A DNA stretch of 64,000 nucleotides, taken from contig JNVT01000067.1 in NCBI GenBank assembly GCA_000737985.1, positions 1 through 64,000 on the forward strand. The letters run 5' to 3'. This DNA is from Gammaproteobacteria bacterium MFB021. Its GTDB lineage: Bacteria > Pseudomonadota > Gammaproteobacteria > Pseudomonadales > Halomonadaceae. Positions 1 through 8,206 of this stretch are shown piece after piece. Every line of letters starts with the position of its first letter. The stretch's first letter is position 1. The notes under the pieces are model-generated. The model was not told the DNA's origin. It did no database searches and was given only the letters and a program-made list of their open reading frames with translations. The position numbers and the translations under genes were made by a program.

Positions 1-358
1 TCATCAGCAGCACCTCGCGAATCCAGGCGATATCGACCACCGCCAGGCCCAGCGCCTGGGGCGGGAGCGCTGGCGGCACGCCGATGCCCTCATCGAGCAG
101 GCGGACGCGAAATGGCCGCGGCGAGGCGGCGATCAGACGCGCGGTGAGCGAATCGGTCGAGGCGACCCAGCGCCACCAGCGCGGATCCATCGCCGGGCGC
201 CAGGCGGCGGCCGGGCTCCAGCGCCGCAGCGGCGGCGTGGTCTGCCAATGGCTCGCAGCCACGGAGGTAGGCGCCGAGGGGCCGGCATCCGTAGACCGGG
301 TATCCGTAGCGCTTGAGCGCACGCGACTGGGCAGGCGAAGGGATGAAGATGAGGACAC
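1..358 (-). CDS. ubiC: Chorismate lyase UbiC (N-terminal part, cut by left edge)
   Basis: UbiC removes pyruvate from chorismate to give 4-hydroxybenzoate, the first committed step of ubiquinone synthesis, in the cytoplasm. Reading the minus strand from a GTG at 358 (preceded by GGAG, 6 nt away) gives an open frame to the window edge. It contains RWWRWVASTDSLTARL, then a stretch ending in DIAWIREVLL. This matches the N-terminal half of the family, where WL/WV..DSLT and W(I/L)REVLL are conserved. About 119 residues are visible; the remaining third and probably ubiA lie beyond the edge. The first 50 residues are low-complexity (Ser/Thr/Ala/Pro), so a downstream start such as the in-frame ATG (MDPRWW) is possible. 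It is divergent from the rubredoxin reductase gene. The identity rests on motif recognition. Confidence 0.8.
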   Translation of the reverse strand, partial: MSSSSSLRLPSRVRSSATDTRSTDAGPSAPTSVAASHWQTTPPLRRWSPAAAWRPAMDPRWWRWVASTDSLTARLIAASPRPFRVRLLDEGIGVPPALPPQALGLAVVDIAWIREVLLM

Positions 359-455
359 GCACGACTCCGGACAGGACTGGCCGCGAGGGCCCGGGCGCGG
401 CGGCCCTGGGGCGACGTAGTGTATCATGGGGCCATTCCGCGACCGAGAGGAAGGC

Positions 456-1619
456 ATGAGTGCGCCCCTGACGATCATCGGCACCGGCATGGCCGGCCTG
501 GGTCTGGCCCGTGCGATACGCAGCCGCGACCCCCACCGTGAGCTGACCCTGATCACCGCCGACAGCGGCGATGAGTACGCCAAGCCGCTGCTCTCGAGTG
601 CCTTCACCAAGGGCCAGAGTGCCGCGGCGCTGGCCCAGCGCGACGCCATCGGGGTGGCCGATGCGCTTGGCGCCACCCTGCGCTGCCATACCCCGGTCGA
701 GGCAATCGACCCGCACCAGCGCACGCTGCGGCTGGGCGCCGAGTGCCTGCCCTACGCGCAACTAGTGCTGGCCACCGGTGCGGCGCCGTGGCAGCCGTTC
801 GCAACCCCCGAGGGGCTCGCCGAGCGGGTCTTCCAGGTCAACGATCTCGATGACTACCGGCGTTTTCGCGCCGCGCTCGAGCGCCACCCCGGGCAACCGG
901 CCCGAGTGGCCATCGTTGGTGCCGGGCTGGTGGGCTGCGAGTTTGCCAACGATCTCCACGCCGGTGGCCACCGGGTGGCGTTGATCGCCCCTGAGCCGGC
1001 CCCGCTGCCGCGGCTGCTGCCGCCACCGCTGGGGCGGGCGCTGGCCGAAGCGTTCGATGCCGCCGGTATCGCCGGCTACTTCGAGCGCCAGGTGCAGGCG
1101 CTCGAACCCAGTGACGGCGGCGTGGCGCTGACGCTCGACGACGGCGAGCGTCTGGCTGCCGATCTGGTCCTGGTGGCCACCGGGCTGCGCCCGCGCACTG
1201 CGCTGGCCGCCGCTGCCGGGCTGCAGACCGGCCCCGCGGGCATTCTCACCGACCGCTATCTGCAGACCAGCGACCCGCATATTCATGCGCTCGGCGACGT
1301 CGCTTGCGTCGACGGCCTCAACGCCATGTACGTACAGCCGCTGCAGGCCAGCGCCAAGGCGCTGGCTGCCACGCTCACCGGCACGCCAACCGCGGTCGCC
1401 TACGGCGCCTGGCCGGTGATGGTCAAGACCGCGCTGCTGCCGATCGCCGCGCTGGTGCCGCGGGAGACCCCGGCGCGCTGGCGCATCGACGGCGAGGCGG
1501 GGGATTTCAGCGCCGTGGCCGAGGATGCCGCCGGGCGGCTGATCGGATTCGCCCTGACCGGCGCCTGCGTTCGGCGCAAAGTCGAACTGGCGCGGGCGGC
1601 ACCGCCGTTGCTAGGCTAG
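456..1619 (+). CDS. rubB: Rubredoxin reductase (FAD/NAD-dependent oxidoreductase)
   Basis: This 387-residue flavoprotein is expected to pass electrons from NADH to rubredoxin (AlkT/RubB type). The N-terminal FAD fold shows IIGTGMAGLGLARAI right after the start. A second Rossmann motif, VAIVGAGLVGCEFANDL, in the middle binds NAD(H), and a later VATGLRP plus LGDVA segment binds FAD. The ATG at 456 is preferred over the upstream in-frame ATG at 426 because GAGAGGAAGG lies just before it and the protein then begins with MSAPLTIIG, as family members do. No rubredoxin gene is visible next to it. In Pseudomonas aeruginosa the reductase gene also sits beside an HU gene, which supports the call. Alternative: a general NAD(P)/FAD-dependent oxidoreductase of the same family. 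Confidence 0.82.
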   Translation: MSAPLTIIGTGMAGLGLARAIRSRDPHRELTLITADSGDEYAKPLLSSAFTKGQSAAALAQRDAIGVADALGATLRCHTPVEAIDPHQRTLRLGAECLPYAQLVLATGAAPWQPFATPEGLAERVFQVNDLDDYRRFRAALERHPGQPARVAIVGAGLVGCEFANDLHAGGHRVALIAPEPAPLPRLLPPPLGRALAEAFDAAGIAGYFERQVQALEPSDGGVALTLDDGERLAADLVLVATGLRPRTALAAAAGLQTGPAGILTDRYLQTSDPHIHALGDVACVDGLNAMYVQPLQASAKALAATLTGTPTAVAYGAWPVMVKTALLPIAALVPRETPARWRIDGEAGDFSAVAEDAAGRLIGFALTGACVRRKVELARAAPPLLG

Positions 1620-1660
1620 CAGCGGTGGTCGGGCTCGAACGGCAAATACTCATGTAAGGC

Positions 1661-1691
1661 TTTACAAACCGCGTCGAGAGCTGCCTATTAT
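1661..1691 (+). promoter_or_regulatory. Possible sigma70 promoter for the HU gene
   Basis: TTTACA (1661-1666) and TATTAT (1686-1691) are separated by 19 bp, slightly long for sigma70. They lie about 110 bp before the HU start in a 185-bp intergenic region. Seen in sequence only; the long spacer keeps confidence low. Confidence 0.35.
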
Positions 1692-1804
1692 GCGCTGGGG
1701 TGCGCGCCTACCCGACTGCGCGCTCCGATAACAACAGCGCTTAGGAATCGCGAGGTGCAACCACCGACGACCTCGCCCCAGTAGAGCCAAACAAGGAGGG
1801 CTTT

Positions 1805-2080
1805 ATGCGTAAGCCAGAACTCGCCGCGGCGATCGCCGAGCGTGCGGATCTTTCCAAGGACAAGGCCAGCCAGGTACTCAACGTCATCCTCGATGAGATC
1901 ACCGGCACGGTATCCAAGGGCAGTGATGTCACGCTGATCGGCTTCGGCTCGTTCACCGTGCGCGAGCGTGCCGCCCGCACCGGCAAGAACCCGCAGACCG
2001 GCAAGCCGCTGAATATTCCCGCCAGCAAGACCGTGGCGTTCAAGCCCGGCAAGGCGCTCAAGGACGCGGTCAGCAAGTAA
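1805..2080 (+). CDS. hup: DNA-binding protein HU (beta-type)
   Basis: A 91-residue histone-like protein that bends and compacts DNA as a dimer in the nucleoid. The sequence runs MRKPELAAAIAERADLSKDKA, the helical dimerisation part, then GFGSFTVRERAARTGKNPQTG, the signature at the base of the DNA-binding arms, with the PASKTVAFKPGKALKDAV ending. Length and every signature are typical of HU. The ATG follows AAGGAGGGCTTT, a strong ribosome site. It follows rubredoxin reductase on the same strand but with a 185-bp gap and probably its own promoter. IHF subunits have different arm residues, so HU is the clear choice. Confidence 0.96.
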   Translation: MRKPELAAAIAERADLSKDKASQVLNVILDEITGTVSKGSDVTLIGFGSFTVRERAARTGKNPQTGKPLNIPASKTVAFKPGKALKDAVSK

Positions 2081-2190
2081 TCGCTGCCGCGACGGGCTCG
2101 ACGCCTGACGGCGAGTGGCCATCGATGACCGATCCCCCGTCACCGGGTGGGTCGGCATTTCTTCCTTGACCTGACGGCTTGCGAGGGCGC

Positions 2191-2547
2191 ATGAAGCTCA
2201 AGTTGATGCTGTGGTGGCTGGGCGTGATGTTGAAGCGTACGCGTGCGCGCAAGCCCGAATTCCGTGAGGCCCTGACGCGTCTGAAGCGCTTCGATTGGGG
2301 CGTGGCGACCGAAGACCGAGCGATTGCTCGCCACTACCGGATGACGCCGGAGCGCGTCGACAGCCAGAGCGGGCTGCCGGTGGATCTCAATCTCGAACTG
2401 CGCTTTCGCGATGCCGACAGCGCCACTCATTTTCTGCGCAAGCCCTCCCAGCGCGCCTTCCGCGAAGGCCTGTTCGACGGACGTCTGCGCCTGGTCGGCG
2501 ATTCGCGCGATCTGGAGCGGTTGCAGAGCCTGCTCAAATATTTATAG
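2191..2547 (+). CDS. Small conserved protein, SCP2-like lipid-carrier fold suspected
   Basis: A 118-residue protein downstream of HU. It has an N-terminal amphipathic or membrane-associating helix (KLKLMLWWLGVMLKR), then a basic linker. A region with RFRDADSATHFL and a late GLFDGRLRLVGDSRDL follow. The alternation of DGR..S..G, F.DA and G.L.L.GD segments is what SCP-2-like sterol/lipid carrier domains show, and short proteins of this kind occur near this locus in Pseudomonas. This is pattern recognition, not a confirmed domain hit. The ATG at 2191 follows GAGGGC; an in-frame TTG at 2179 is less likely. No catalytic residues are evident. It could equally be an uncharacterised family. Confidence 0.6.
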   Translation: MKLKLMLWWLGVMLKRTRARKPEFREALTRLKRFDWGVATEDRAIARHYRMTPERVDSQSGLPVDLNLELRFRDADSATHFLRKPSQRAFREGLFDGRLRLVGDSRDLERLQSLLKYL

Positions 2548-2598
2548 CAGGCCTAGTTCGAGTACGACTGGCCTGTAAGATGCCCGACCGACCTGCAC

Positions 2599-2633
2599 AA
2601 AGGCCCCCGGCGCTTTCGCGTTCGGGGGCCTTT
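2599..2633. terminator. Bidirectional intrinsic terminator
   Basis: AAAGGCCCCCG (2599-2609) pairs perfectly with CGGGGGCCTTT (2623-2633) around a 13-nt loop. A and T runs on the outer stem let it act on both strands. It sits between the convergent SCP2-like gene (+) and yceI (-). Confidence 0.85.
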
Positions 2634-2667
2634 CGCGTTCTGGGCCTTGCCCACGTAGACGCGAGTA

Positions 2668-3273
2668 TCAGCTATCGCTGCCGCCGGCCTCGGCTTCGCT
2701 CGAGATGCGGATATGGATCGCGTCGCTGACGTTAGGCACGTACTGGTCGAGCCCGTAGTCGCTGCGCTGAATGGTCGTCTCGGCGTCGAAGCCGAGCGCC
2801 GGTACCTTGGCCATGGGGTGCTCGCCGACCTGGTTGAGGGTGGCGTGGAGTACCGCCGGATGGGTCACGCCCTTGATGGTCAGTTTGCCATGCACGTCGT
2901 AGTGATCATCGCCGGTGGCCTCGATGCGGGTGCTCTTGAAGGTCGCCTCGGGGTACTGCGCAACATCGAAGTAGTTCTCGCCCAGAAACTCTTCGTTCAG
3001 CGCCGGCACGCGGGTGTCCACCGTCTTGACCGGGATGCTCACCTCCACGCTGGAGTCGGCGATCGCGTCGCGGTCGAAGTGGATCGTGCCCTTGACGTCG
3101 GAGAAGCTCGCCGTGGGGTGGGAGAAGCCGAAGTGGCTCCAGGAGGCCACCACGCTGGTGTGCATCGGGTCCATCTGGTAGGTGACGCTATCGGCCAGGG
3201 CGCTGGCACTGGTGGCGCCGGCGAGCAGCGCGGCGGTCAGGGTCAGGGATTGGCGCAGGTTGTGGTAAGACAT
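2668..3273 (-). CDS. yceI: YceI-family periplasmic lipocalin-like protein
   Basis: A 201-residue secreted protein of the YceI family, a lipocalin-like barrel that in known structures binds a long isoprenoid chain. The start at 3273 (MSYHNLRQSLTLTAALLAG) has AGGAG seven bases upstream and gives a Sec signal peptide cleaved near SALA-DSVTY. The mature part shows the family pattern: YQMDPMHTSVVASWSHFGFSH, DVKGTIHFD, FDVAQYPEATFKST, HGKLTIKGVTHPAVL and a late FDAETTIQRSDYGLDQY. Its function in the cell is not established; in other bacteria members are induced by alkaline or acid stress. It lies downstream of pirin on the same strand, with a hairpin between them. Confidence 0.9.
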   Translation of the reverse strand: MSYHNLRQSLTLTAALLAGATSASALADSVTYQMDPMHTSVVASWSHFGFSHPTASFSDVKGTIHFDRDAIADSSVEVSIPVKTVDTRVPALNEEFLGENYFDVAQYPEATFKSTRIEATGDDHYDVHGKLTIKGVTHPAVLHATLNQVGEHPMAKVPALGFDAETTIQRSDYGLDQYVPNVSDAIHIRISSEAEAGGSDS

Positions 3274-3329
3274 GGAGTGACTCCTGGGGTTGAACAAAGC
3301 CTAGTGAAGGGAATGCGTTTGGGGAGACA

Positions 3330-3350
3330 GACGCGCCCGAGCGGCGCGTC
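3330..3350 (-). other. Stem-loop between pirin and yceI
   Basis: GACGCGCC and GGCGCGTC form a perfect 8-bp stem with a 5-nt loop in the 94-bp gap downstream of the pirin gene. There is no U-tract, so it may attenuate or stabilise transcripts rather than terminate. Confidence 0.4.
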
Positions 3351-3367
3351 CCATGGGTTGCCTGCCG

Positions 3368-4081
3368 TCAGGCGGCACTGATCACCGGCAGGTCGAACAC
3401 CAGCACCTCGGCGTCCTCGCCCTGTTCCAGCGTCAGCGTCGGCTCGTCGGTCAGCATCAGCGCATCGCCACCCGCCAACCGGGTGCCGTTGATCGTCAGC
3501 GCGCCACGCACCAGATGCACGTAGGCCTGGCGCTGTGCGCCCAGCGCCAGTTCGGCGCGCTCGTCGCCATCGAGCAGCGAGGCGTAGATGAAGGCGTCCT
3601 GCTGCAGGGTGAGCGAGCCGTCGCGGCCGTCCGGCGACAGGATCAGGCACAGCCGGCCGCGCTTGTCGGCGGCGTCGAAATCCTTCTCGGCATAGCGCGG
3701 TTCGAGGTTGCGCGCGCGCGGGAACAGCCAGATCTGCAGGAAATGCACCGGCTCGCTGGCGGAGTGGTTGAATTCGCTGTGTTCGACCCCGCTGCCGGTG
3801 GTCATGATCTGCACCCGGCCAGGGCCGATCGCCGAGCCGTTGCCCAGGGTGTCACGGTGGGCCAGCTCGCCGCTGAGCACGTAGGAGAAGATCTCCATGT
3901 CGCGGTGGCCGTGCTGGCCGAAGCCCTGCCCCGGCGCCACGCGGTCTTCGTTGATCACCCGCAGGACGCTGAAGTGGACGTGCTGCGGGTCGTGGTAGCC
4001 CGCGAAGGAGAACGAATGGAAGCTCTTGAGCCAGCCGTGGTCGGCATAGCCGCGTTCATCGCTGCGTCGAATCGTCAACAT
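3368..4081 (-). CDS. yhhW: Pirin / YhhW-type bicupin
   Basis: A 237-residue pirin-family protein; the E. coli homologue YhhW has quercetin 2,3-dioxygenase activity in vitro. The start (MLTIRRSDERGYADHGWLKS) and the FHSFSF segment are typical. The metal-binding residues fall exactly at family positions: His57 and His59 in QHGHRDMEI, and His101 and Glu103 in GVEHSEFNHS. The C-terminal cupin (about residues 140-237) lacks an obvious metal site, as expected. The cellular role is uncertain: redox sensing, flavonoid breakdown or regulation. It is followed by yceI on the same strand; upstream lies trpA, 120 bp away. Confidence 0.9.
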   Translation of the reverse strand: MLTIRRSDERGYADHGWLKSFHSFSFAGYHDPQHVHFSVLRVINEDRVAPGQGFGQHGHRDMEIFSYVLSGELAHRDTLGNGSAIGPGRVQIMTTGSGVEHSEFNHSASEPVHFLQIWLFPRARNLEPRYAEKDFDAADKRGRLCLILSPDGRDGSLTLQQDAFIYASLLDGDERAELALGAQRQAYVHLVRGALTINGTRLAGGDALMLTDEPTLTLEQGEDAEVLVFDLPVISAA

Positions 4082-4138
4082 GGCGTCTCTCCTGAAAGAG
4101 GGCCGACACCCGGGTCGGCACCGTTGGAGAGAGTCTAG

Positions 4139-4197
4139 ATTCTATTTTTTGGTATAAAAGCGCGTTTTGTCGCCTGTTTCATCCTATTCAATAGAAT
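4139..4197. promoter_or_regulatory. AT-rich intergenic region with inverted repeats before pirin
   Basis: ATTCTATT (4139-4146) is repeated inverted as AATAGAAT (4190-4197). The second copy is itself part of CTATTCAATAG, an 11-bp dyad. This AT-rich stretch stands out from the GC-rich surroundings and lies upstream of the pirin gene on the minus strand and just after the trpA stop. It probably holds the pirin promoter and an operator. The binding protein is unknown. Confidence 0.4.
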
Positions 4198-4201
4198 GGT
4201 C

Positions 4202-5014
4202 TCAGCGGTGCGTTCTCTCCGCCAACTCACGCACCAGTGCCAGGGCGGCTGCTTGCCCCTGTGTCTCCAGGCGCTCGACCAGAGCGCTACCCACCACCAC
4301 CGCGTCGGCCACCGCGGCGACCGCGGCCGCGGCGTCACCATCGCGGATACCGAAGCCCACTGCCAGCGGCAAGGGGGTATGCTCGCGCAGCTGTGCCAGC
4401 GCCGTCCCGAGATCGCCTCTGGGGGCGCTGCCGGCGCGTCCGGTGATGCCGTTGTAGGCGATGCGATAGACGAAGCCGTCACCCTGGGCGAGCAGTGCCG
4501 GCAGCCGTTCGGCCGGGGTGGTCGGGGCGACCAGCGGAATCCGCGCCAGACCCAGATCCCGGGCCCGGGCGGTGAAGGCGGCGCCGTGCTCCGGCGGCAG
4601 GTCGACCACGATCAGGCCATCCACCCCCGCTGCCGCAGCGTCGCCGAGAAAGCGCGTCTCGCCGTAGCACTGGATCGGGTTGAGATAGCCCATCAAGACC
4701 AGCGGCGTGGCGGTGTCCTGGCGCCGGAACTCGCGCACCATATCGAGGGTGCCGGCCAGGGTCTGGCCGTCGCCCAGCGCGCGCTGGCCGGCGCGCTGGA
4801 TCGCCTCGCCGTCGGCCATGGGATCGCTGAACGGCATGCCCAGCTCGATGATATCGGCGCCGGCGGCGGGCAGCTCTGCCAGCAGTGCCTGACTGCTGGC
4901 GCGGTCCGGGTCGCCGGCCATGACGTAGGTCACCAGCGCGGCGCGCTGCTCTGCCTGGCAGGTGGCGAAGCGCGCTGCGAGACGCGACGGCGGAGTGAGA
5001 TCCTGCGGGCTCAT
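4202..5014 (-). CDS. trpA: Tryptophan synthase alpha subunit
   Basis: A 270-residue TIM barrel that cleaves indole-3-glycerol phosphate to indole and glyceraldehyde 3-phosphate and channels indole to TrpB. The catalytic Glu and Asp lie in [17 protein letters not shown], the family signature. [10 protein letters not shown] near the start, [10 protein letters not shown] and VGFGIRDGD (phosphate binding) are also present. The ATG at 5014 overlaps the trpB stop (ATGA) and follows AGGAGG, so the two genes are translationally coupled. [12 protein letters not shown] replaces the more common SRAGVTG loop but keeps the ITG core. It is probably induced together with trpB by TrpI. Confidence 0.97.
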   Translation of the reverse strand: MSPQDLTPPSRLAARFATCQAEQRAALVTYVMAGDPDRASSQALLAELPAAGADIIELGMPFSDPMADGEAIQRAGQRALGDGQTLAGTLDMVREFRRQDTATPLVLMGYLNPIQCYGETRFLGDAAAAGVDGLIVVDLPPEHGAAFTARARDLGLARIPLVAPTTPAERLPALLAQGDGFVYRIAYNGITGRAGSAPRGDLGTALAQLREHTPLPLAVGFGIRDGDAAAAVAAVADAVVVGSALVERLETQGQAAALALVRELAERTHR

Positions 5015-6219
5015 GGGGTTGCCTCCTGCGCGGGTAGATGCTCGATGATGGTGGCCATGTCCTTGTCGCCACGGCCGCTCAGGCAGACCACCACGGAGGC
5101 CTCGGGCGGCAGCTCGGCGGCGACTCGGGTTGCCTCGGCCAGCGCGTGGGCCGACTCCAGCGCCGGCAGGATGCCCTCCAGACGGCAGCACAGCGCGACC
5201 GCGGCCAGCGCTTCGCTGTCGGTGACGCTGACATAGCGCGCACGCCCGCTGTCGTGGAGCCAGGCGTGCTCGGGGCCGATGCCGGGATAGTCGAGCCCGG
5301 CGGAGATCGAGTGGGCATCCTGGATCTGGCCGTCGGCGTTCTGCAGTAGATAGGTGCGGTTGCCGTGGAGCACCCCGGGGCTGCCGCCGTTCAGGCTGGC
5401 GGCGTGGCGCCCGCTCTCGATCCCTTCACCGCCGGCCTCGACGCCGATCAGCGCCACCGGGTCATCGAGGAAGGCGTGGAACAGCCCCATGGCGTTGGAG
5501 CCGCCGCCGACACAGGCGATCAGGCTGTGGGGCAGGCGTCCGGTCTTCTCGACGATCTGCGCCCGCGCCTCGCGGCCGATCACCGACTGGAAGTCGCGCA
5601 CCATGCGCGGATAGGGCGCTGGGCCTGCCACCGTGCCGATCACGTAGAAGGTGTCATCGACGCTGGCGACCCAGGCGCGCAGGGCTTCGTTCATGGCGTC
5701 CTTGAGCGTCGCGGTGCCATTTTCCACCGCTACGATCCTGGCCCCGAGCAGGCGCATGCGCTGCACGTTGGGCTGCTGACGCTGGATGTCCTTGGCGCCC
5801 ATGTAGATGGTGCAGGTCATACCCAGACGTGCCGCCACCGTGGCCACCGCCACCCCGTGCATGCCGGCGCCGGTCTCGGCGATCAGCCGGGTGCGCCCCA
5901 TGCGCCGGGCCAGCAGCGCCTGGCCGAGGGCGTTGTTGATCTTGTGCGCGCCGGTATGGTTGAGATCCTCGCGCTTGAGATAGATGCGTGCGCCGCCGGC
6001 GTGGGCGCTCAGCCGCTCGGCCAGGTAGAGCGGCGTGGCGCGGCCGACGTAGTCGCACTGCAGTGCTGCCAGCTCGGCGTTGAAGTCGGGGTCCTGACGG
6101 GCGTCGTCGTAGGCGGCTTCGATCTCACCGATCAGCGGCATCAGCGTTTCGGCGACGTAGCGCCCGCCGTAGCCGTCGCTACCGCCGAAAAAGCCGTTTC
6201 TATCGGGATAGTCAGTCAT
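5011..6219 (-). CDS. trpB: Tryptophan synthase beta subunit
   Basis: A 402-residue PLP enzyme that joins indole and serine to form tryptophan. The PLP lysine is Lys93 in [12 protein letters not shown], the catalytic Glu115 is in [11 protein letters not shown], the phosphate-binding loop is GGGSNAMG, and the cation-site region and SGRGDKD terminus are intact. Residues such as [12 protein letters not shown] and the Met after GAG resemble the Pseudomonas type rather than the enteric type. It begins the trpB-trpA operon, and no trpF precedes it. It is transcribed divergently from trpI, with a LysR-type dyad in the shared upstream region. Confidence 0.98.
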   Translation of the reverse strand: MTDYPDRNGFFGGSDGYGGRYVAETLMPLIGEIEAAYDDARQDPDFNAELAALQCDYVGRATPLYLAERLSAHAGGARIYLKREDLNHTGAHKINNALGQALLARRMGRTRLIAETGAGMHGVAVATVAARLGMTCTIYMGAKDIQRQQPNVQRMRLLGARIVAVENGTATLKDAMNEALRAWVASVDDTFYVIGTVAGPAPYPRMVRDFQSVIGREARAQIVEKTGRLPHSLIACVGGGSNAMGLFHAFLDDPVALIGVEAGGEGIESGRHAASLNGGSPGVLHGNRTYLLQNADGQIQDAHSISAGLDYPGIGPEHAWLHDSGRARYVSVTDSEALAAVALCCRLEGILPALESAHALAEATRVAAELPPEASVVVCLSGRGDKDMATIIEHLPAQEATP

Positions 6220-6300
6220 TGCGGGGGGCTCCGGTTGGCATCATGGCGTCCACGTTAGCCTGGCGCGGGCACGGAAAAAATCGATAAACTCTCGCTGACC

Positions 6301-6317
6301 TGTGAGTAAATCTCACA
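6301..6317. promoter_or_regulatory. TrpI operator dyad in trpI-trpB intergenic region
   Basis: TGTGAG-TAAAT-CTCACA is a perfect 6-5-6 inverted repeat of the T-N11-A type bound by LysR regulators. It lies 81 bp upstream of trpB (minus strand) and 53 bp before the trpI start. In Pseudomonas TrpI activates trpBA with indole glycerol phosphate as inducer; the same use here is inferred. Confidence 0.7.
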
Positions 6318-6370
6318 ATAGAGTGCCCGCGAGAACCTTGTGGGCGAGCCCGTCGACCGCGAGGATCGTC

Positions 6371-7276
6371 ATGGTGCCAATCTCGTCACTCCCGTCGCTC
6401 AATGCGCTGCGCGCCTTCGATGCCGTGGCCCGGCTGAGTAGCGTCACCGCCGCCGCCGAAGAGCTGCATGTCACCCATGGTGCGGTCAGTCGCCAGCTGC
6501 GCACGCTCGAAGCCCACTTCGGCACGTCGCTGTTCGACAAGTCGGGGCGCGGGCTCGTGCTCACCGCCCACGGTCGCCTGCTGCAGCCGTCGATCCGTGA
6601 GGCTTTCGCCCGGCTCGGCGAGGGCTGCGCTGCGCTCTCCCGCGAGCTCGCAAGCCAACCCTTCACCCTGGCCTGCCCCGGCAGCCTGCTGGCGCGCTGG
6701 CTGATCCCGCGGCTCGACCGGCTCAATGCCGATCTGCCGGCGCTGCGTCTGCGCGTGGTCTCCAGCGAAGGGGAGCTCGATCCGCGGCGCGAGGATATCG
6801 ATGCCACGCTGCGCTTCGCTGCACCGCCGTGGCCGGCGGATATCGCGGTGTTTCCGCTCCAGGCCGAGCGGATCGTCGCTGTGGCCACACCGGCGGTGTG
6901 GGCGCACACGCCTCACGCGACGGCCGATGCGATGCTGGGGGAGGCCACGCTGCTGGACACCGCCTCACGGCCGCAGGCGTGGCCGCAGTGGGCCGCGGCG
7001 ATGGGTGGCGAGCCGGTGACGCTGGCCGCGGCACGTCAGCGCGGGCGCACCTTCGAGCATCTCTACTATCTGCTGGAGGCGGCGCTGGCAGGGCTGGGGG
7101 TGGCGATCGCCCCCGAACTGCTGGTGGCGAACGATCTGGCCCAGGGGCGGCTGGTGGCGCCCTGGCCGGCACAGGACACCGATGCCGCACTGGGGCTGTG
7201 GCTCGCCCCGGGGCGTGAGCGGAGCCGCGGCGAAAGTCTGGCGAACTGGCTGGCTAGAGAGCTGGCAGCGGGCTGA
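6371..7276 (+). CDS. trpI: LysR-type activator of trpBA (TrpI)
   Basis: A 301-residue LysR regulator. The N-terminus ([42 protein letters not shown]) is the winged helix-turn-helix in the GcvA/TrpI/AmpR subgroup form. The rest is the co-inducer-binding domain ([23 protein letters not shown]). The ATG at 6371 follows GAGGATCGTC, a better ribosome site than that of the upstream in-frame start at 6302, and gives the standard family N-terminus. Divergent orientation to trpB, with an intervening dyad, is the classical Pseudomonas arrangement and is the basis for naming it TrpI. It likely also represses its own gene. Confidence 0.87.
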   Translation: MVPISSLPSLNALRAFDAVARLSSVTAAAEELHVTHGAVSRQLRTLEAHFGTSLFDKSGRGLVLTAHGRLLQPSIREAFARLGEGCAALSRELASQPFTLACPGSLLARWLIPRLDRLNADLPALRLRVVSSEGELDPRREDIDATLRFAAPPWPADIAVFPLQAERIVAVATPAVWAHTPHATADAMLGEATLLDTASRPQAWPQWAAAMGGEPVTLAAARQRGRTFEHLYYLLEAALAGLGVAIAPELLVANDLAQGRLVAPWPAQDTDAALGLWLAPGRERSRGESLANWLARELAAG

Positions 7277-7303
7277 TGCACCGGGGGCGCGTGCCAACGA
7301 CGC

Positions 7304-8206
7304 TCAGCGTGGCTGGCGCGCCTGCTCACGGGCCTGCATGCGCTCCATGGCGCGGCGGTAGGAGCCGTTGCGCACCGCCCAGCGCATCACCGGGGCAATG
7401 GTGCGGATGCCGCCACGCACCGCGCGGCGTTCCGGCGCGGCGAGTTCGAGACTCAGCAGGGTGGCGGCCCAGGGCGGCAGCAGGTCGATGCCGGCGCGCA
7501 TGAACAGCGCCTTCACCGGCTTGACCAGTGGGCTCGGCGGCAGCGCGTGGAGCAGAATCTCGGTCACCTCGCGGGTGCGCGTATCGCACACCAGATAGCG
7601 GCGCTGGTGCTCGAGGTAGGCATCGACCGCCGCGCGGCTGGTGGGCACCTGGGTCGCGCCCAGCGCCTTGGCCACGCGGGCGGTCTCGGCGAAGTAGCGA
7701 TCCTGCTCGGCAAGCGACAGGTGCGGATTGCGGTAGCGCAGGTGGGCAGCGAGAAAGCGGCTCATCTCGGCCACATGGACCCAGGTGAGCAGCGCCGGGT
7801 CGCTGGCGGCATAGGCGCGGCCATCCGCGCTCGTTCCCTCCACCCCGGCATGCACCCGACGCACTCGCTCGAGCAGGCGTTCGGCGTCGTCGTGGGAACC
7901 GAAGGTGGTCACCGTGATGAACTGGCTGGTGCGGCGCAGGCGGCCGATCATGTCGTGGCGGAAGTTGGAGTGGTCCCACACCCCGGCCAGCGCCAGCGGG
8001 TGCAGCATCTGCAGCAGCAGGGCGCTGATGCCGCCGCACATCATCGAGGTGAAGTCGCCATGCACTCGCCAGGCCACGGTGTCGGGGCCGAACAGCCCCG
8101 GGTCGCCCTTGGGCTGGGTGTAATCGACCCCGCCGAGTGTGCGCCCGGTCAGATGGCTGATGCGCTTCTCGATGGCGTCGCGCAGGGGCGTGAACGGCGC
8201 GCTCAT
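7304..8206 (-). CDS. MpaB/DUF2236-type oxygenase family protein
   Basis: A 300-residue member of the family that includes fungal MpaB and latex-clearing oxygenase-like heme or metal proteins (DUF2236). The recognisable part is GDPGLFGPDTVAWRVHGD, then MLHPLALAGVWDHSNF, GRLRRTSQFITVTTFG, and the YFAETARVAKALGA segment. The conserved His residues (HP, DHS) are present. The substrate is unknown. The ATG at 8206 overlaps the stop of the DUF4105 gene by 4 bp, so the two are one transcriptional unit. It is convergent with trpI. The C-terminus is rich in Arg and Ala, and no signal peptide is seen. Confidence 0.8.
   Translation of the reverse strand: MSAPFTPLRDAIEKRISHLTGRTLGGVDYTQPKGDPGLFGPDTVAWRVHGDFTSMMCGGISALLLQMLHPLALAGVWDHSNFRHDMIGRLRRTSQFITVTTFGSHDDAERLLERVRRVHAGVEGTSADGRAYAASDPALLTWVHVAEMSRFLAAHLRYRNPHLSLAEQDRYFAETARVAKALGATQVPTSRAAVDAYLEHQRRYLVCDTRTREVTEILLHALPPSPLVKPVKALFMRAGIDLLPPWAATLLSLELAAPERRAVRGGIRTIAPVMRWAVRNGSYRRAMERMQAREQARQPR

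Noticed and set aside
84-419. A 111-residue open frame on the plus strand at the left edge
   Set aside because: It is antisense to ubiC, whose minus-strand translation carries clear family motifs (WVASTDSLT, WIREVLL).
5850-5870. Met instead of the enteric Gln in the TrpB segment [11 protein letters not shown]
   Set aside because: As far as I recall Pseudomonas-type TrpB proteins have the same Met, and all other catalytic residues are intact, so it is a lineage difference and not a defect.
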